This document shows positions 1 to 12,540 of a DNA stretch of 64,000 bases, piece after piece. Where the stretch lies: contig SSBO01000003.1 in NCBI GenBank assembly GCA_005281725.1, positions 9,788,581-9,852,580 on the forward strand. The letters run 5' to 3'. The notes under the pieces are model-generated. The model was not told the origin of the DNA and did no database searches. It was given only the letters and a program-made list of their open reading frames with translations. Source of the DNA: Wuchereria bancrofti (taxonomy: Eukaryota > Nematoda > Chromadorea > Rhabditida > Onchocercidae). Position numbers and translations under genes: made by a program. Position 1 is the stretch's first letter, and each line of letters begins with the position of its first letter.

Positions 1-2950
1 CTTACGTATTTTCAGTTAATCAATTTCAATAAACATTAGAAAGGCAAAGGATTGGTTAGACATGTTTTATTAATTTCTAATTTTCATATTCATATTTGAT
101 ATTAATTCCCACTTTTACTGAACAAATCGTTTGTAGCTAATTATACAATTATTGAAAGCTTTTCGCTTAAAAAAAATACCTCAAAAAATTCAATAGATAA
201 ATTATTTAAAAATTATTTTAATAAATTAGATAAATTATTTGATCAGATTTCTTTTCGTTATAATTAGATGGACATAATTTTATTATTTTTATTTTAATTG
301 AAACAATAAGAGCAATTATAATATTACTAAATTTCAATTGCAAAGAAATAAAGAAAAAAAACTTTCAAATTCAAAAAGATTATTTTTACAGGTATATTTA
401 ATCGTAATTGTAATTAATTATCTCTATCAATGTAAGTTATTTATGATTCAATCATTTTTAGTTTACAAAACTTGCAATAAATGCTAATTGAAATCAATAG
501 TTATAATTGCTATTTTAGATATTAGAAAATCTAAAAATTTATTTTTTTAAAGTTTCAACTGTTCCCTTTTCCTCCTTCTCTCTCTCTCTCTCCTTCTCCC
601 TTTCACCTCAAACTAAATATTTGTTTGAAAAAAAGAAAGAACTTTTAACAAGTAGCACAAATGAAATAAGCAGTAATAAAAATAAAATTGACAGGAAAGA
701 CAAAAAAAAGAAAAACCTATAGCAACAAGTAAACGATAATTTAGAAACTAACTGCAATGTTTAATTGCTTTTTTTTGAAAAAAAAAGGAACGAAAAAATA
801 AAACTTTGAAAATTTCGAAAGATAAAATTTGCGAAATTGCATAAATTTCATTTCTTTTTTGTTAATATTATCATTATAACAAATTTGAAATCAGAAAAAA
901 AAATTTTTTTTAATTTAAGGAATATAAAAAAGAATTATTAGTAATAATGAATAAATAATCTTTATGCACTTCAATTAGCTAAAATTTATTGCAAATTCGT
1001 AATTTGCATAAGCATAAATGCATCATATTTTAATAATACTAAAATGAAGTGATCAAAATAAAAGAAAAAAAATGAAAAAAGAACGAAATGAAATAACTGT
1101 AAAAAATAAAATTGACAAAAGCAGTTGTAAAGTAAATTAAAATGATTAAAACAATAATAAATTAATAAATAGCTCAGGTGCTAATTTCAGTGTTTATTAA
1201 TTACTTCGTTCTGTAATTTCCTTTTAATTAATTTAAATCATTGATCATTATTACTGTTGAATTTTGCGTGTTTCAAAAAAAAAAAAAAAACTTTTTTCTC
1301 ATTTCAAATTTGTTGTTTGTTTTGGATAATGTTAACAAATAGAAAGAAAAGAAGCTATGAAATTTTCTAAATTTTATTTGTCAACTTTTATAAAACTTTT
1401 TTTTACATATTTCCTAATTTTTTGTAATCAAATTTTTCAAATTAAATTTTTACTATAAAAATGTGAAATATTGTAAAAGATGTATTAACATGTCTTTCTC
1501 TTGATTTTTTTTATTATAAAATTTAGTGAAATCATTGTTTTGTTTTGAAATTTAAAAAAATAAAGCCATAATACAAAATTTCCTCTCATTTTTTTTAAAA
1601 AAAATAACTTCACATAAATTACAAGAATTCAAAAGTTTGTAAAATAGTTTAAATTTATAAAATGTTTTAAAAAATTAAAAAAAAGAGGCATACTAAGTTA
1701 ATATATACACACATCCTAAATTAAAGACATTATTTTATCTATCTAAATATTGTCATAATTAATTGCTTGTTATCAGTTATTATTTGATAAGATGTATTAT
1801 TGTTATTGATTACGAAGCATGTAAATAAAATTATGGGAGCAGGTGGAATTATTGTTTTTAATAAGTAAGATACTCATAACTTATCTCTACAATAGATACT
1901 TTTCTAGCAAATACTTCCAGCTGATTAAACTATCTCCTTCTCTCTCCCTCTCTCTCCCTTCCTCCCTCTCTCCCTTTCTCTCTCTCCCTCTCACATATAT
2001 TCTCAATTAATTTTCATAAATTAATTTTTTTTTCGAATAAATAAATAAGCACACACACACATGAAATAATTTATAATCTTACTAAAATAAGCTTAGTCTA
2101 CCTGCAAAAATCAGGTAAATTAGCAATTCACTTTTAAGTTATTAATCAATTTACTCTCTTCTATTGAAATATATTCTTTAAATAAATTACTAACTGCAAT
2201 ACAATTACTTTCCTATCCTTTTATTTATATATAATATGATGATATGTTATCATTTAATTGTAAAAAGTGATAAAGTTTTGATCATTTGTATCATTTCTTT
2301 TTAATAAAATATCCAATTTGCATATTTATATATCATTGTCCATTTGTGTATTATTAACTGATTTTATTTATTATAATGAAGTGAAATTTTGCTAATTTTC
2401 TTGTTGAATTTATTTAAAAAAGAAGCGCTGATAATGATAGTAATTATGATAATGATAAGGCTTGAAATTGAGAACTTGCAGGAAATCCTTATAATTCTAG
2501 CTCAATTTCAGGATTTTCGTATATCATATTTCATTGTTTGTTTATAATGATGATACTTCTTTTTTTTTTCCATCCTTATGAATCATTATTGATTTCAATT
2601 TTTATTAGCAGAATGAAACAAGTGAAATTTGATCGAAAAAAAATTTTAATTATTCATAATTATTTAATTGTCTTTCAATCGATTATATTATTAATCTTAA
2701 TTCACTTAAATGTATTACAATGTTATAAATAAAACGTTTAGTATCATTGATGAAATTAGGTTAAGTATTTTAAATTATATGAAATTATGACATATTTCTT
2801 TGGTCATTTCATTATTATTTCTTGCATATAATTAGTATTAATTAATGATAAGGTAGCAGATGTTATTGAAGTGTAATGCATTGAATAAATTAAATTGTTT
2901 ATTGTGTTAATTAACAAAAAATGTGTATATTAATGATATTTCTGAATTTA

Positions 2951-2951
<1 letters not shown>

Positions 2952-2987
<36 letters not shown>
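2952..2987. repeat. Poly-A run of 36
   Basis: An uninterrupted run of about 36 adenines on the plus strand, the longest homopolymer in the window. There is no sign of a retroposed body upstream, so it is more likely slippage-grown simple sequence than a SINE tail. Its length may be unreliable in a short-read assembly. Confidence 0.9.
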
Positions 2988-2989
<2 letters not shown>

Positions 2990-3224
2990 AAGAAGAAAAG
3001 ATAACTCTTATTCACATCACCTTTAATTTTTTATGTTTTGCATTAATGTTACAAATAATTCATCCATTTAAATGACAATTCGAATTTGAAACCATAATTT
3101 TTAGCATTAACTAATTTAATTCACTAACATATATTTGAAAATTGCACTAAAATTTCCAAAATCATAGCCAAACGTCATATAAACAATGCATTTACTCACG
3201 TATAGACACGATTGTACTTATCAC

Positions 3225-3620
3225 CATCACGTAAGCATGCACTACGTAGGGAGGCATCACGTAAGCATGCACTACGTGAGGAAGCATCACGTAAGCATGC
3301 ACTACGTAAGGAAGCATCACGTAAGCATGCACTACGTAAGGAAGCATCACGTAAGCATGCATTACGCAGGGAGGCATCACGTAAGCATGCACTACGTAAG
3401 GAAGCATCACGTAAGCATGCACTACGTAGGGAAGCATCACGTAAGCATGCACTACGTAAGGAACATCACGTAAGCATGCACTACGTAAGGAAGCATCACG
3501 TAAGCATGCACTACGTAAGGAAGCATCACGTAAGCATGCACTACGTAAGGAAATATTACGTAAGCATGAACTGCATAAGGACACATCATGTGAACATGCA
3601 CTACGTGAAAACACATCACG
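3225..3620. repeat. 30-bp CpG-rich minisatellite, about 13 copies
   Basis: About thirteen tandem units of 30 bp, each containing CATCACGTAAGCATGC followed by ACTACGTAAGGAAG or a close variant. A one-base deletion occurs near 3472 and the last two or three units are degenerate. Every unit carries the self-complementary hexamers GCATGC and TACGTA, and the arms ACGTA and TACGT flank GCATGC as a quasi-palindrome. The unit is much richer in CpG than the surrounding DNA. Because 30 is divisible by 3, several frames on both strands stay open as decapeptide repeats. These changing-frame ORFs are a property of the repeat and not evidence for protein. Confidence 0.95.
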
Positions 3621-4488
3621 CACGCCTAAATATCTTTTTTTTTTTGCCATGGAAATATAATTATTGCGTTGCATTGTTATTACTTATTTTAAAAGCAAAC
3701 TGATAGTGTGATAGCGAATGAATTGATTATGCTGAAAAGTTAACGATCAAAAAGTGTCAACAAAAGCTAAAACGACAAATATACCAAAGCAATCATTCGT
3801 TTATCATTTGATAAACCGATTATGGTTGCTTGAATGCAATTTGATTAGATTTTTTATCAGAAATACACTGATCAAATCAAATTTTTCTTTCATTTAATCC
3901 TTCAAAACTTCATTTTCACTTTTTCTTGCATTTTTGCAAATGGGAAAGTTTTTTAGTTTGTTAAATCTTTATTCAAAAATTTTGATTTCTTTTTTTTTTT
4001 TCGAAAGGATTGTTTTAGTTTAGCTCAACTCTACTTTCCATATTTTTGAATATTAATGTTCATTTTCATTTTTCTTTTAACATTCGATTATTATTTAGAT
4101 AAAATTGTTCATTTTCTTCATATTAATACTTAAATCAAAAAAGAAAGATAAAAATTTGAAATAACTGAAAAATATAAAATATTATATATAAATTGCAATA
4201 ATTTAATATGATTGTTATACAATAAGTTAAAGTAATAAAATTTCTTTAAAATTATGAAATTTCATTTAACAAAAATTATTTCAATGTAAAATATTAGTAA
4301 AAAATATCATTTTGACATTATAATAATTATTTCTTTTAATAATTAAATGTTGGAATTCTTCATTCTAATCTAATCTTTATAATTATATGCTTTATATTAA
4401 AAAAGCATAATGCGCAAATGCTTTTGAAGTTTTTTTTTTCTTTATCCTAATTAAATCGGCTAATTATGAGAAATCGATTAAAGCGATG

Positions 4489-4522
4489 CCACTACTACTA
4501 CTACTACTACTGCTACTATTAC
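4489..4522. repeat. ACT trinucleotide microsatellite
   Basis: About ten consecutive ACT units with minor interruptions, in non-coding upstream DNA. Confidence 0.85.
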
Positions 4523-7500
4523 TCTTTTTTCTTTTTTGCAAGAGCTAAAAAGCTATTAAAAACTTATTCAAATAGCACTTCAAAAGCTCTTTCATATTTT
4601 ATTTTTATATTTGCACGCATTTCTTTTAACTTTTATTCTTTCATTTTTAAATTTATTCAAATTTAAATTCATTTAAATCGTACAATTAATCGTATTAATT
4701 TGTATAATGCATTTTTAAATTACTCAATTTTATTCATTATAATAATACAATTATAATTAAATTTTAATCATTTTTGATTTATTATTTATATAATTAACAA
4801 AAGTTCAAATTCATTTAGACATTAATATTTTGTAATTTTAGCTACAGAATTTGTTAACTATTTTGATATCTGAGCGATATTTGTTGCTTTTTATGATATC
4901 CCAATGATGTCACAATTAATAACATTTATTTTTGCATTTATGAAATGCAAACTTTAACAAGAAAAAGACCTAAAATTGAAACTAAATTATGGACTATTTT
5001 ATGCACACTCTATAATTTTGTCATTTTAATATATTAATTAATACATTAAACAATAAAACAATAAGTAATATTTGAATTACTTAGTAATTTTTGATTCCAC
5101 AATTAATTAATTAATACAGCATATAATAATAAAAAAGCAGTAAATAATATTTCAATCATTAGGATGAAATTGAGCTAAATTACAAATTGCAAAAAAAGGA
5201 AGTTAATAAATTACATTTTCATTCTTTACATTCATTCATTATATTTGAATATTAAATTGTCATAAATTTTAATAATTAAAAGCATTTTTATGTCTGCAAA
5301 AGAAAGGCTAAAATAAAATTAAATTTTTTTTTCTTTTTTTGCAGCTTAACAATAATATTTAATTCATTTGTGCATATCCATGAAAAAAAAAGCTAAATAT
5401 AATGTTAATAATACATTTTTTTTTTACCGATGCATTTTATATATTTGCAAATAATACTTTTTTCTTTTTCCTTTTGCATTAAAAAAATTTTCTTTGGAAA
5501 TAAAATCTGCAAAGTTTTTTTTTTCTTTTTTTTAAAAGTAAACATAACGTATAGCAATATGAAATTTTCAGATAGCTACATGAAAAAAAAAATGTAACTG
5601 CATCAAAATTTAAGAATTTGAATAAGTGATAAGAAAATGTGATTCATAATAAAATAGATATTGAATTGTCTTTCTTTTTTTTTTTGTTTGTTTCTGTTTT
5701 TATCCGTATTCGATGCGATTATTGATAGTGAAGAATTTTTTTTCAAAATATCACAAATCAAAAGTTTAATTAATTTCTTTTCATTTTTGTTTTATTTTTA
5801 CTTCTTTCTTTTTTCTTTTTCCTTCACTTATTATTTTGAAATGAATGTGTAAAATATGAAAAAATACTTGCAATATATAAAATTTAATATAATCAAAACT
5901 AAATGATAATAATTATCGTTGAGTGAATGCATATATTTGTATGAAATTAATTTATGCTAATTGATTAATTAACATTTTTTTTGCATATTATTTACTTTTA
6001 CCTAATAATTTATACGCATATACTTGTTTATTTATAAATTTACAATGATATATTTAGAAATTAAATATCATCCAATAAACCAATTATTTATCAGTTTTTG
6101 ATATTTCTTAAAAGTAAAAAAAAGACTGTTTTTCTGAAAGTTTATACTTTACTTATCAAAGATTATAAACGTTTGTTATTATTTTTGCTTCTAAACTATA
6201 TGAATTTTATTAATGATATCTCATGAAAAAATCTATTCTTTAATTACTTCAATTTTAATTAATAAAGAAAATGTGTAATTATCATATTAGAAAAGAAAAG
6301 GATGAAATATTTAAATGATTATCAAAGATTTTTCTTTAATTCTTTTTTTTATGTTTTTATTTTTACTAGTTTTCACTAGTTTTTGTTTTTACTAGACCAC
6401 AAAACTACTGATTCAAAAATTTTACTAATAATAGTTGTAATACACTTATCACTGTTATCAATTATCACTATATTATTATTTCTGCTATACATTAACAGTA
6501 TGATAAGATCATATAAATATGCGAAAATTTTTAATAGATGATATGCATACAACAAGAAAATAAAATTAAATTTAACTGATAACTTATCTGAAAAAAAAAA
6601 TTTTTTTTCCTTCTTATCATAAATTTATATAATCTTATCATAAATCTAAGTTTATATTCGTTAGATGTAAAAGAAAAAAAAAAAAACTATAATTTCCATT
6701 ACTTTTCAATTTTAATAAGAAATTATTCCAATGTTTCTTTTCTTTTTTCCATCCATCCACTTTCTTTCTTTTTTTAATTAAAATTTATGAAATAATTTAA
6801 ACGAAATAGTGAAAGAATTGCACAAATCAATGCATCAATTATAAAAATTACGCAAAAACTCATTTAAGAAATTGTACTTTTCAGTAATAAAATACCTCTT
6901 CTGGGCTGGCTGATAGTCTAAAGCTTTCATCCCTTGGCTTTTTAAATAGCACCATAACAACGACAATTTTTTTTTCCCTCTCTCTCCCTCACCCTCCCTC
7001 TCTCTCTCTCTTTCTGATTTTCCTCTTTTTACCTCCACCTTTTTCCATTTCCTTTACCACCACCTCAACCTTTAATCTCTCTCTCTTTCTCTTCAATTTT
7101 TTTTTCTTTCAATTTATATTTTTTATGTTATTTAACTTTTTTTTTTCATTTTTTTTTAACTAAGAAATATTTGATTTATTTTGCCTTTTTAATAACATCA
7201 TTATTTTTCTTTTTTGCAAAAAAAAAGAGAGGGAGGGAGAGGGAGAGAAAAAAAAGAAATTTCTCACCAATTTTATTGAAATTTATTTTCTATAATTTTA
7301 TTTCTTATACACTAATCTTTCTTTTCTTTAATTTTCCATTGAATTCAATCAATTAAATTTAGTCCTCAATTTTGATAGACAAATTTTTTTATTTATTTTT
7401 TTTACTATTATAGTCAAATAATTGTTGAATTGATTATCAATAAATATAAATATGAGATAGAGGGAAAAAGAAAGAAAGAGAGAGAGAGGGACAGAGAGAG

Positions 7501-8364
7501 GAAGTAAAAAGTGCTAGCTAAATTATAATGAAGAAATAATAATCCTTGATGTTTGTCAAAATATCAAGAAGGAAAGCTCTTTTAAAATATCGTTCATAGA
7601 TAGATGATCGTTTTTTTTTTTTTTTTTTTTTTGAAATTGTCTCCTCCTTTTTGTTCTTTTCTTTTTTCTTTCTCCAAATGTCACTAATTTTTACCGTCAT
7701 TGCTATTTCTTTTTTTGTAATTTAAATAAAAGCGCTAAAATGTTGAAAGATAAAAAGATAAGTAGAAAGCGCTAGAATTTAGCATATTAGGTGGTAATTT
7801 AATACTAAATATCAAATTATATCATTTTAAAATTAATCGTATTTTTTTTACTTTAATTAACATATAACATAAAATTTTTGTCACTTACTTTTTTTCACTA
7901 TTTCATTAATTTTATAATTTTATTTGCATGTATATATGTATGTGTGTTAGAAAAAAAATTGTAAGTTGAAATTTCTTTTTAAATAATAAACGTTAAACTG
8001 AAAAAATTTTTTCTTCAATGATATTTTTGTTTATTTATCCTTTTTTTTTTGAAATAATAAAAGATGAAATGAGTAAATTATTGAATTAAAAGTGGTTCCT
8101 GGCATGTCAAAATATTTTTTGTTTTTTTTTTTTCAAAACTTACAATTAAATATGAAAATTCTTTTCTTCTTTTCTTCCTTTTTTTTTTTATAAAGCTTTA
8201 AATAATTTCAAAATGACATTTACATAAATATATTTGAATTGCGTTACTCTCAACAATCTATTTCATTTATCGTTTTTTTCTCTCTTTCTCTCTCTTTTTA
8301 TTCTATTTTTTGCTAAATAATATATTCATACTTTTCAAAGATTATTGAAAGGTAAAATAATCGA

Positions 8365-8535
8365 AAGAAGAGAGAGAGAGAGAAAAAGAAGAAAAACGAG
8401 AGAAAGAGAAAGATAAAGAATATAAATGCAATCATCGTTAAAAGACAAAAAATTATTATGGCAATAATTCCTTCTTTCTTTTCTCTTCCTCTTTCTCTCT
8501 TTGTTTCTCCTTCTCTCTCTCTCTCTCTCTCTCCA
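8365..8535. repeat. GA-rich tract followed by complementary CT-rich tract
   Basis: A purine tract dominated by GAGAGA (about 8365-8420) is followed some 50 bp later by a pyrimidine tract dominated by CTCTCT (about 8468-8534). The two are roughly complementary, so a transcript of either strand could fold into a long imperfect hairpin. The open frames across this region are simple-sequence artefacts. Confidence 0.8.
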
Positions 8536-10959
8536 TATATGTATGATTTCAATAGGAAAATAATGATTGCAATTGGTTGAAATAAATCGTAATAAAATGA
8601 TTATTCTAATTAATTCTATGAAATGCGATAATTTACCAATTATTGAATTTTTATTCTCTTTCAATTTTCAATTAAGTAATATTTTCACAATCATTTTTAT
8701 CGATTTTAAGCTTTTTTTTTTTTTAAATAACTGACATAAAATGAAATAGCTTTAGAAAACAAAAAAAATTTTTTTCTCATCCATTTCTATTCATTTATTT
8801 TCATTCATCCAATTCTTGTTTGATATGAATTGTTAATAAATAATTCGTTTTGTCTCAAAAAATAGAAAAAAAAAAAACGAAATTTTAATAAATATTTCAA
8901 TTACAGCAAAAAGAATAATAACAATTTCAAAAATTCAATATTAAGAATTTATGAAATGAAATGAATCATTTTGAAGCGAAACATTTTACATTTTTGTTTT
9001 GAATAAAAAAAAAAGTTATTTTCCAAAAATAAAACATAAATATCAATGCTTTTCTCGTTAATCAAAAATAAATACTTCTTACACGTTTATTTTCTTTTTT
9101 TTTTGTTCTTTTCCTTTATTTTCAGAAAAAATTTGTTACTTTTTCTTTGAAAATTTAATATGAGACAATTTTTCTTTTATTTTTTTGAAAAATTACAATG
9201 AAATATGCTACAAATATTTAAAAGAAATTATGATTCTTCATTTTACTATTCTGTACAAAATTATTTTTAATATTTTTAGATATTATTTGTTTTTCTTTTT
9301 TGTTTCTTTTTTTCCTTTTTATTCTATTATTTTTGTTTGAAATTGTGAGCAAAAATTCGATATGTGAAAAAATTTTCCGAAAGAAAAAATTTTCTCAATA
9401 GAAAATAGCAGAAATATTTATGAATGACAATGCGCAGGTTGTATTTTTCAGAAAAAAAAAAATATTCACTCACTTTCGGAAAATTTTGATATGTGATTTT
9501 TTTTACTATTTTATGCAAAATTATTTTTAATGCTTTTAAATACTGTTTGTTTTATTTGAGATATAAATTGAGAATTCATTTTTATTCATTTATTTATTTT
9601 GTTTTCCCTTTTGGAAAAAATTACATATTAAAAAGGAGAATATAAAACGAAAATGTGAACATATGAAAAATTTTTTTCTCAAAGAAAAGAAAAAAAGCAT
9701 TTTAAAATATCGATCAAATGCAGATGATGTTAAGATATGAAATGAAATATTTTCAAATAGAATACCAACATAGCATATGTGACAAAATTCTTTCTTATTT
9801 TAAAAATTTTTGGAAATAACAAAATAACAATGAATATTACCTATGATATTACGATGATATAACTTTAAGATATTACCTAAAAAAATTAGAAATAAAAAAA
9901 TTATAGAAACTCTAGTAATTAGATAAGTAAATTACAATGCAATAAATTAGATGATACGTTATAATTAAATTTTAATTTTAAGCCTAATTAATACAAATAT
10001 CAACCAAAAAAAAGGAAAAAAAAGAGGTAAAATATTTGTTTATTAAAATTGATTATGAACAAAAAAAAAGGTTTTTTTCTCCATCCTTTCTAAAATCAGA
10101 ATTGTAATCAAAAGTGTTAATTTATGATAATTCCTAATTTCAAAAATTTCCAGAGAAAAAAATCAAACGAAATTAGCAAAAATTTGCAATGTGTTTAGCA
10201 ACTTTTTTATCTTTCATATCATTTGCTGGAAAAAGAAAAAAGTTATATCATTATTTTTATTTAATTGCTTTGGAGATTAATGATATTTATCATAAATATA
10301 TTAATAATCAATTTTACAGATTTTTTTCACTCTTTTTTCACCTTTATTTCTGATATAAGTTTATTAAAAGCAAAAACTAGAATTAAAAAAATTAGAAAAT
10401 AAAAAAAAAGCAAATTAAAAATCACTTTTTTCTATTTTTCTTTTTCTTTTCTTTTCATTTTTAAATTGTATTTATATGAAATATAGCTTGCCAGACACTT
10501 TAGGAAAACATTTATCAATCAATTTTTTACATTTGATAAATGATAATAGCAGTGAGATTATTTTTCATGCTTACTTCCAATTTATCTTTTTTCCTTTTTC
10601 TAAATGATTTTAGAATGAATATAATTTCAATGCAAATATATACATATTTCATTATTTCTAATGTAAGTATATGTAAACATTTTTTTTTTTTCATTTTCAT
10701 TTTTATCATTTGATCAAAAACAAGCTTTTTTTTTCATTTTAATTGCTATAATGTTATAAATAGTAATATTTTATGTTATATACGTGTGCTGTAGAATTAT
10801 ATAATTTAGTTTTAAAAATTTAATTGTTTTGCTAATTAATCCATTTTATCATTTAATTTTTTAATGCATCTACGATCAGAATATTATCGTTTATTTCTGG
10901 ATTAAATTCTATGTATGCACTTGCACGGATGTAAATTTTGTAAATTTTGCAGTTGATGT

Positions 10960-11210
10960 CATTACTTGATGACACATAATGTTTGTAGTAATAATATTAA
11001 TTAATAATATAATAGTGATAATAATAGTATTAACAATAATCTTAATAGATAAGTGGTGATAACAAATAATAATGGCAATAATTAATATAGTAATGATAAT
11101 AACATTAATAATAATAGTAATGATAGTAATAATAACAGTAATGTTAGTACATGGATAATAATAGTGGTAATAATTAATATAGTAATGACGATAATAAAAA
11201 GTAGTAATCA
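10960..11210. repeat. ATA/ATR-rich degenerate simple-sequence array
   Basis: A stretch dominated by AATAATAGTAATGATAATAA-like trinucleotide variants. The minus-strand I/T/Y-rich frame over it is repeat-derived. Confidence 0.75.
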
Positions 11211-11504
11211 ATTTTTCAATTATTTCAGGATTAAAATGAATTAAAATTTTGATAAAGTTTATTCATAAAATATTAAAACAATATGATAATGATTATACAA
11301 AAACTAAAATAGTTTATATTCCATTTAGCAGTTAATTTATTTGAGAAAGAAAATGACTAAAATAAATCATTTTTTTTTTGATGTTTTCATTTCAAAATTG
11401 TGTGCAGAATAGAAGGAAAAAAAAAAGTACATTCATCTCTCCGTTAAAATTGAAAGGATTGGTAGATTACATCTGGGATTTTGCTGTTATTCGGGAAATG
11501 TAGA

Positions 11505-11756
11505 GAAAATGTTGCAAAAGCAATAAGTAAAAATGATGATATTATAATTTCATTGAATAATTCAACAAATTAGATAAATTATAATTTATTAGAAAGAACA
11601 AATGAATTGAAATTTAAAAATTCCCGGATGTTTTTTGATATTTGAGATGTACATGAAAATGTTAAAAGCAATAAGTAAAAAAAAAAATGATGATATTATA
11701 ATTTTATCTAATATTCCAACGTATTAGATAAAATTCATTATAATTTGTTAAAAACA
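11505..11756. repeat. Imperfect tandem duplication, about 150-bp unit
   Basis: The segment from 11505 (GAAAATGTTGCAAAAGCAAT) to about 11600 is repeated in altered form from 11655 (GAAAATGTTAAAAGCAATAA) to about 11756. Both copies contain AAATGATGATATTATAATTT and a diverged motif around ATTAGATAAA. Substitutions and small indels show an old biological duplication, unlike the verbatim assembly duplications later in the window. Confidence 0.8.
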
Positions 11757-12004
11757 ATATCCAATTTAAAAGTTAAATTTTTGTGAAAAATTTATTAATG
11801 TTACATTATATATATATTTGATTCCATTTTAGATTATGTTTAAATTTAAACAAATGCACACTTTCCTTTTTTTTTGATTTAAATTTCGTTTCAATAATAT
11901 GAAAGATTCCGGATGATAAATTGTTGGCATTGTTAATATTAAATTAAACATGAAAAAGTTAGCTGTTATTACTATTATTTTTACTACTAGGTGTAGTATA
12001 GTAT

Positions 12005-12540
12005 AGTGATGACGATAATGATGATGAAAATGATGACAATGATGATGACAATGATGATGACAGTGATGTCAAAAAATGATGACTTTATTGTTTGCATAAG
12101 CAAAGAGAAAATAAATAATGTAGTTGGAGGAACAGAAAAATTTGTCGCTTCACTTAGAATGTTTGGAAATAGTTGACTATTGCTTATTTAATGGTTGATT
12201 ATATCTTCATCCTGGTACGCTGTCAACAGATGGGATAGATATCTTTCAATCCAATCCAATCCAATTCATCAATTTCTTTTTTCAATTTTTTTTTTCTTAT
12301 ACTTGTCAACATCATCATCATCATCATCATCACAATCATTATCATCATTGTCTTCATCATCATCACAATTATTATCTTCGTCATCATTATCATAATTACA
12401 ATCACCATCATCAGCACTATCATCATCGTTACCACTGCAGTCGTCATTACCATCATCAAAATCATCATCATCATCATTATCGTTATCCTTATCAACATCA
12501 AAATCATCGTTATCAACATCACAATCATTATCATCATTTT
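12005..12540. repeat. GAT-type array followed by inverted ATC-type array
   Basis: From about 12005 to 12075 the plus strand reads GATGATGACAATGATGATG-like sequence. From 12307 to 12540 it reads the complementary ATCATCATCATTATC-like sequence. The two arrays are thus in inverted orientation, about 230 bp apart. The methionine/isoleucine-rich minus-strand frame and serine-rich plus-strand frame here are simple consequences of the triplet repeat. Confidence 0.9.

Noticed and set aside
3186..3703. Overlapping repeat-encoded open frames (HHVSMHYVRK, EASRKHALRK and reverse-strand repeats)
   Set aside because: The 30-bp period keeps several frames on both strands open at once; no splice or start context, so repeat artefact.
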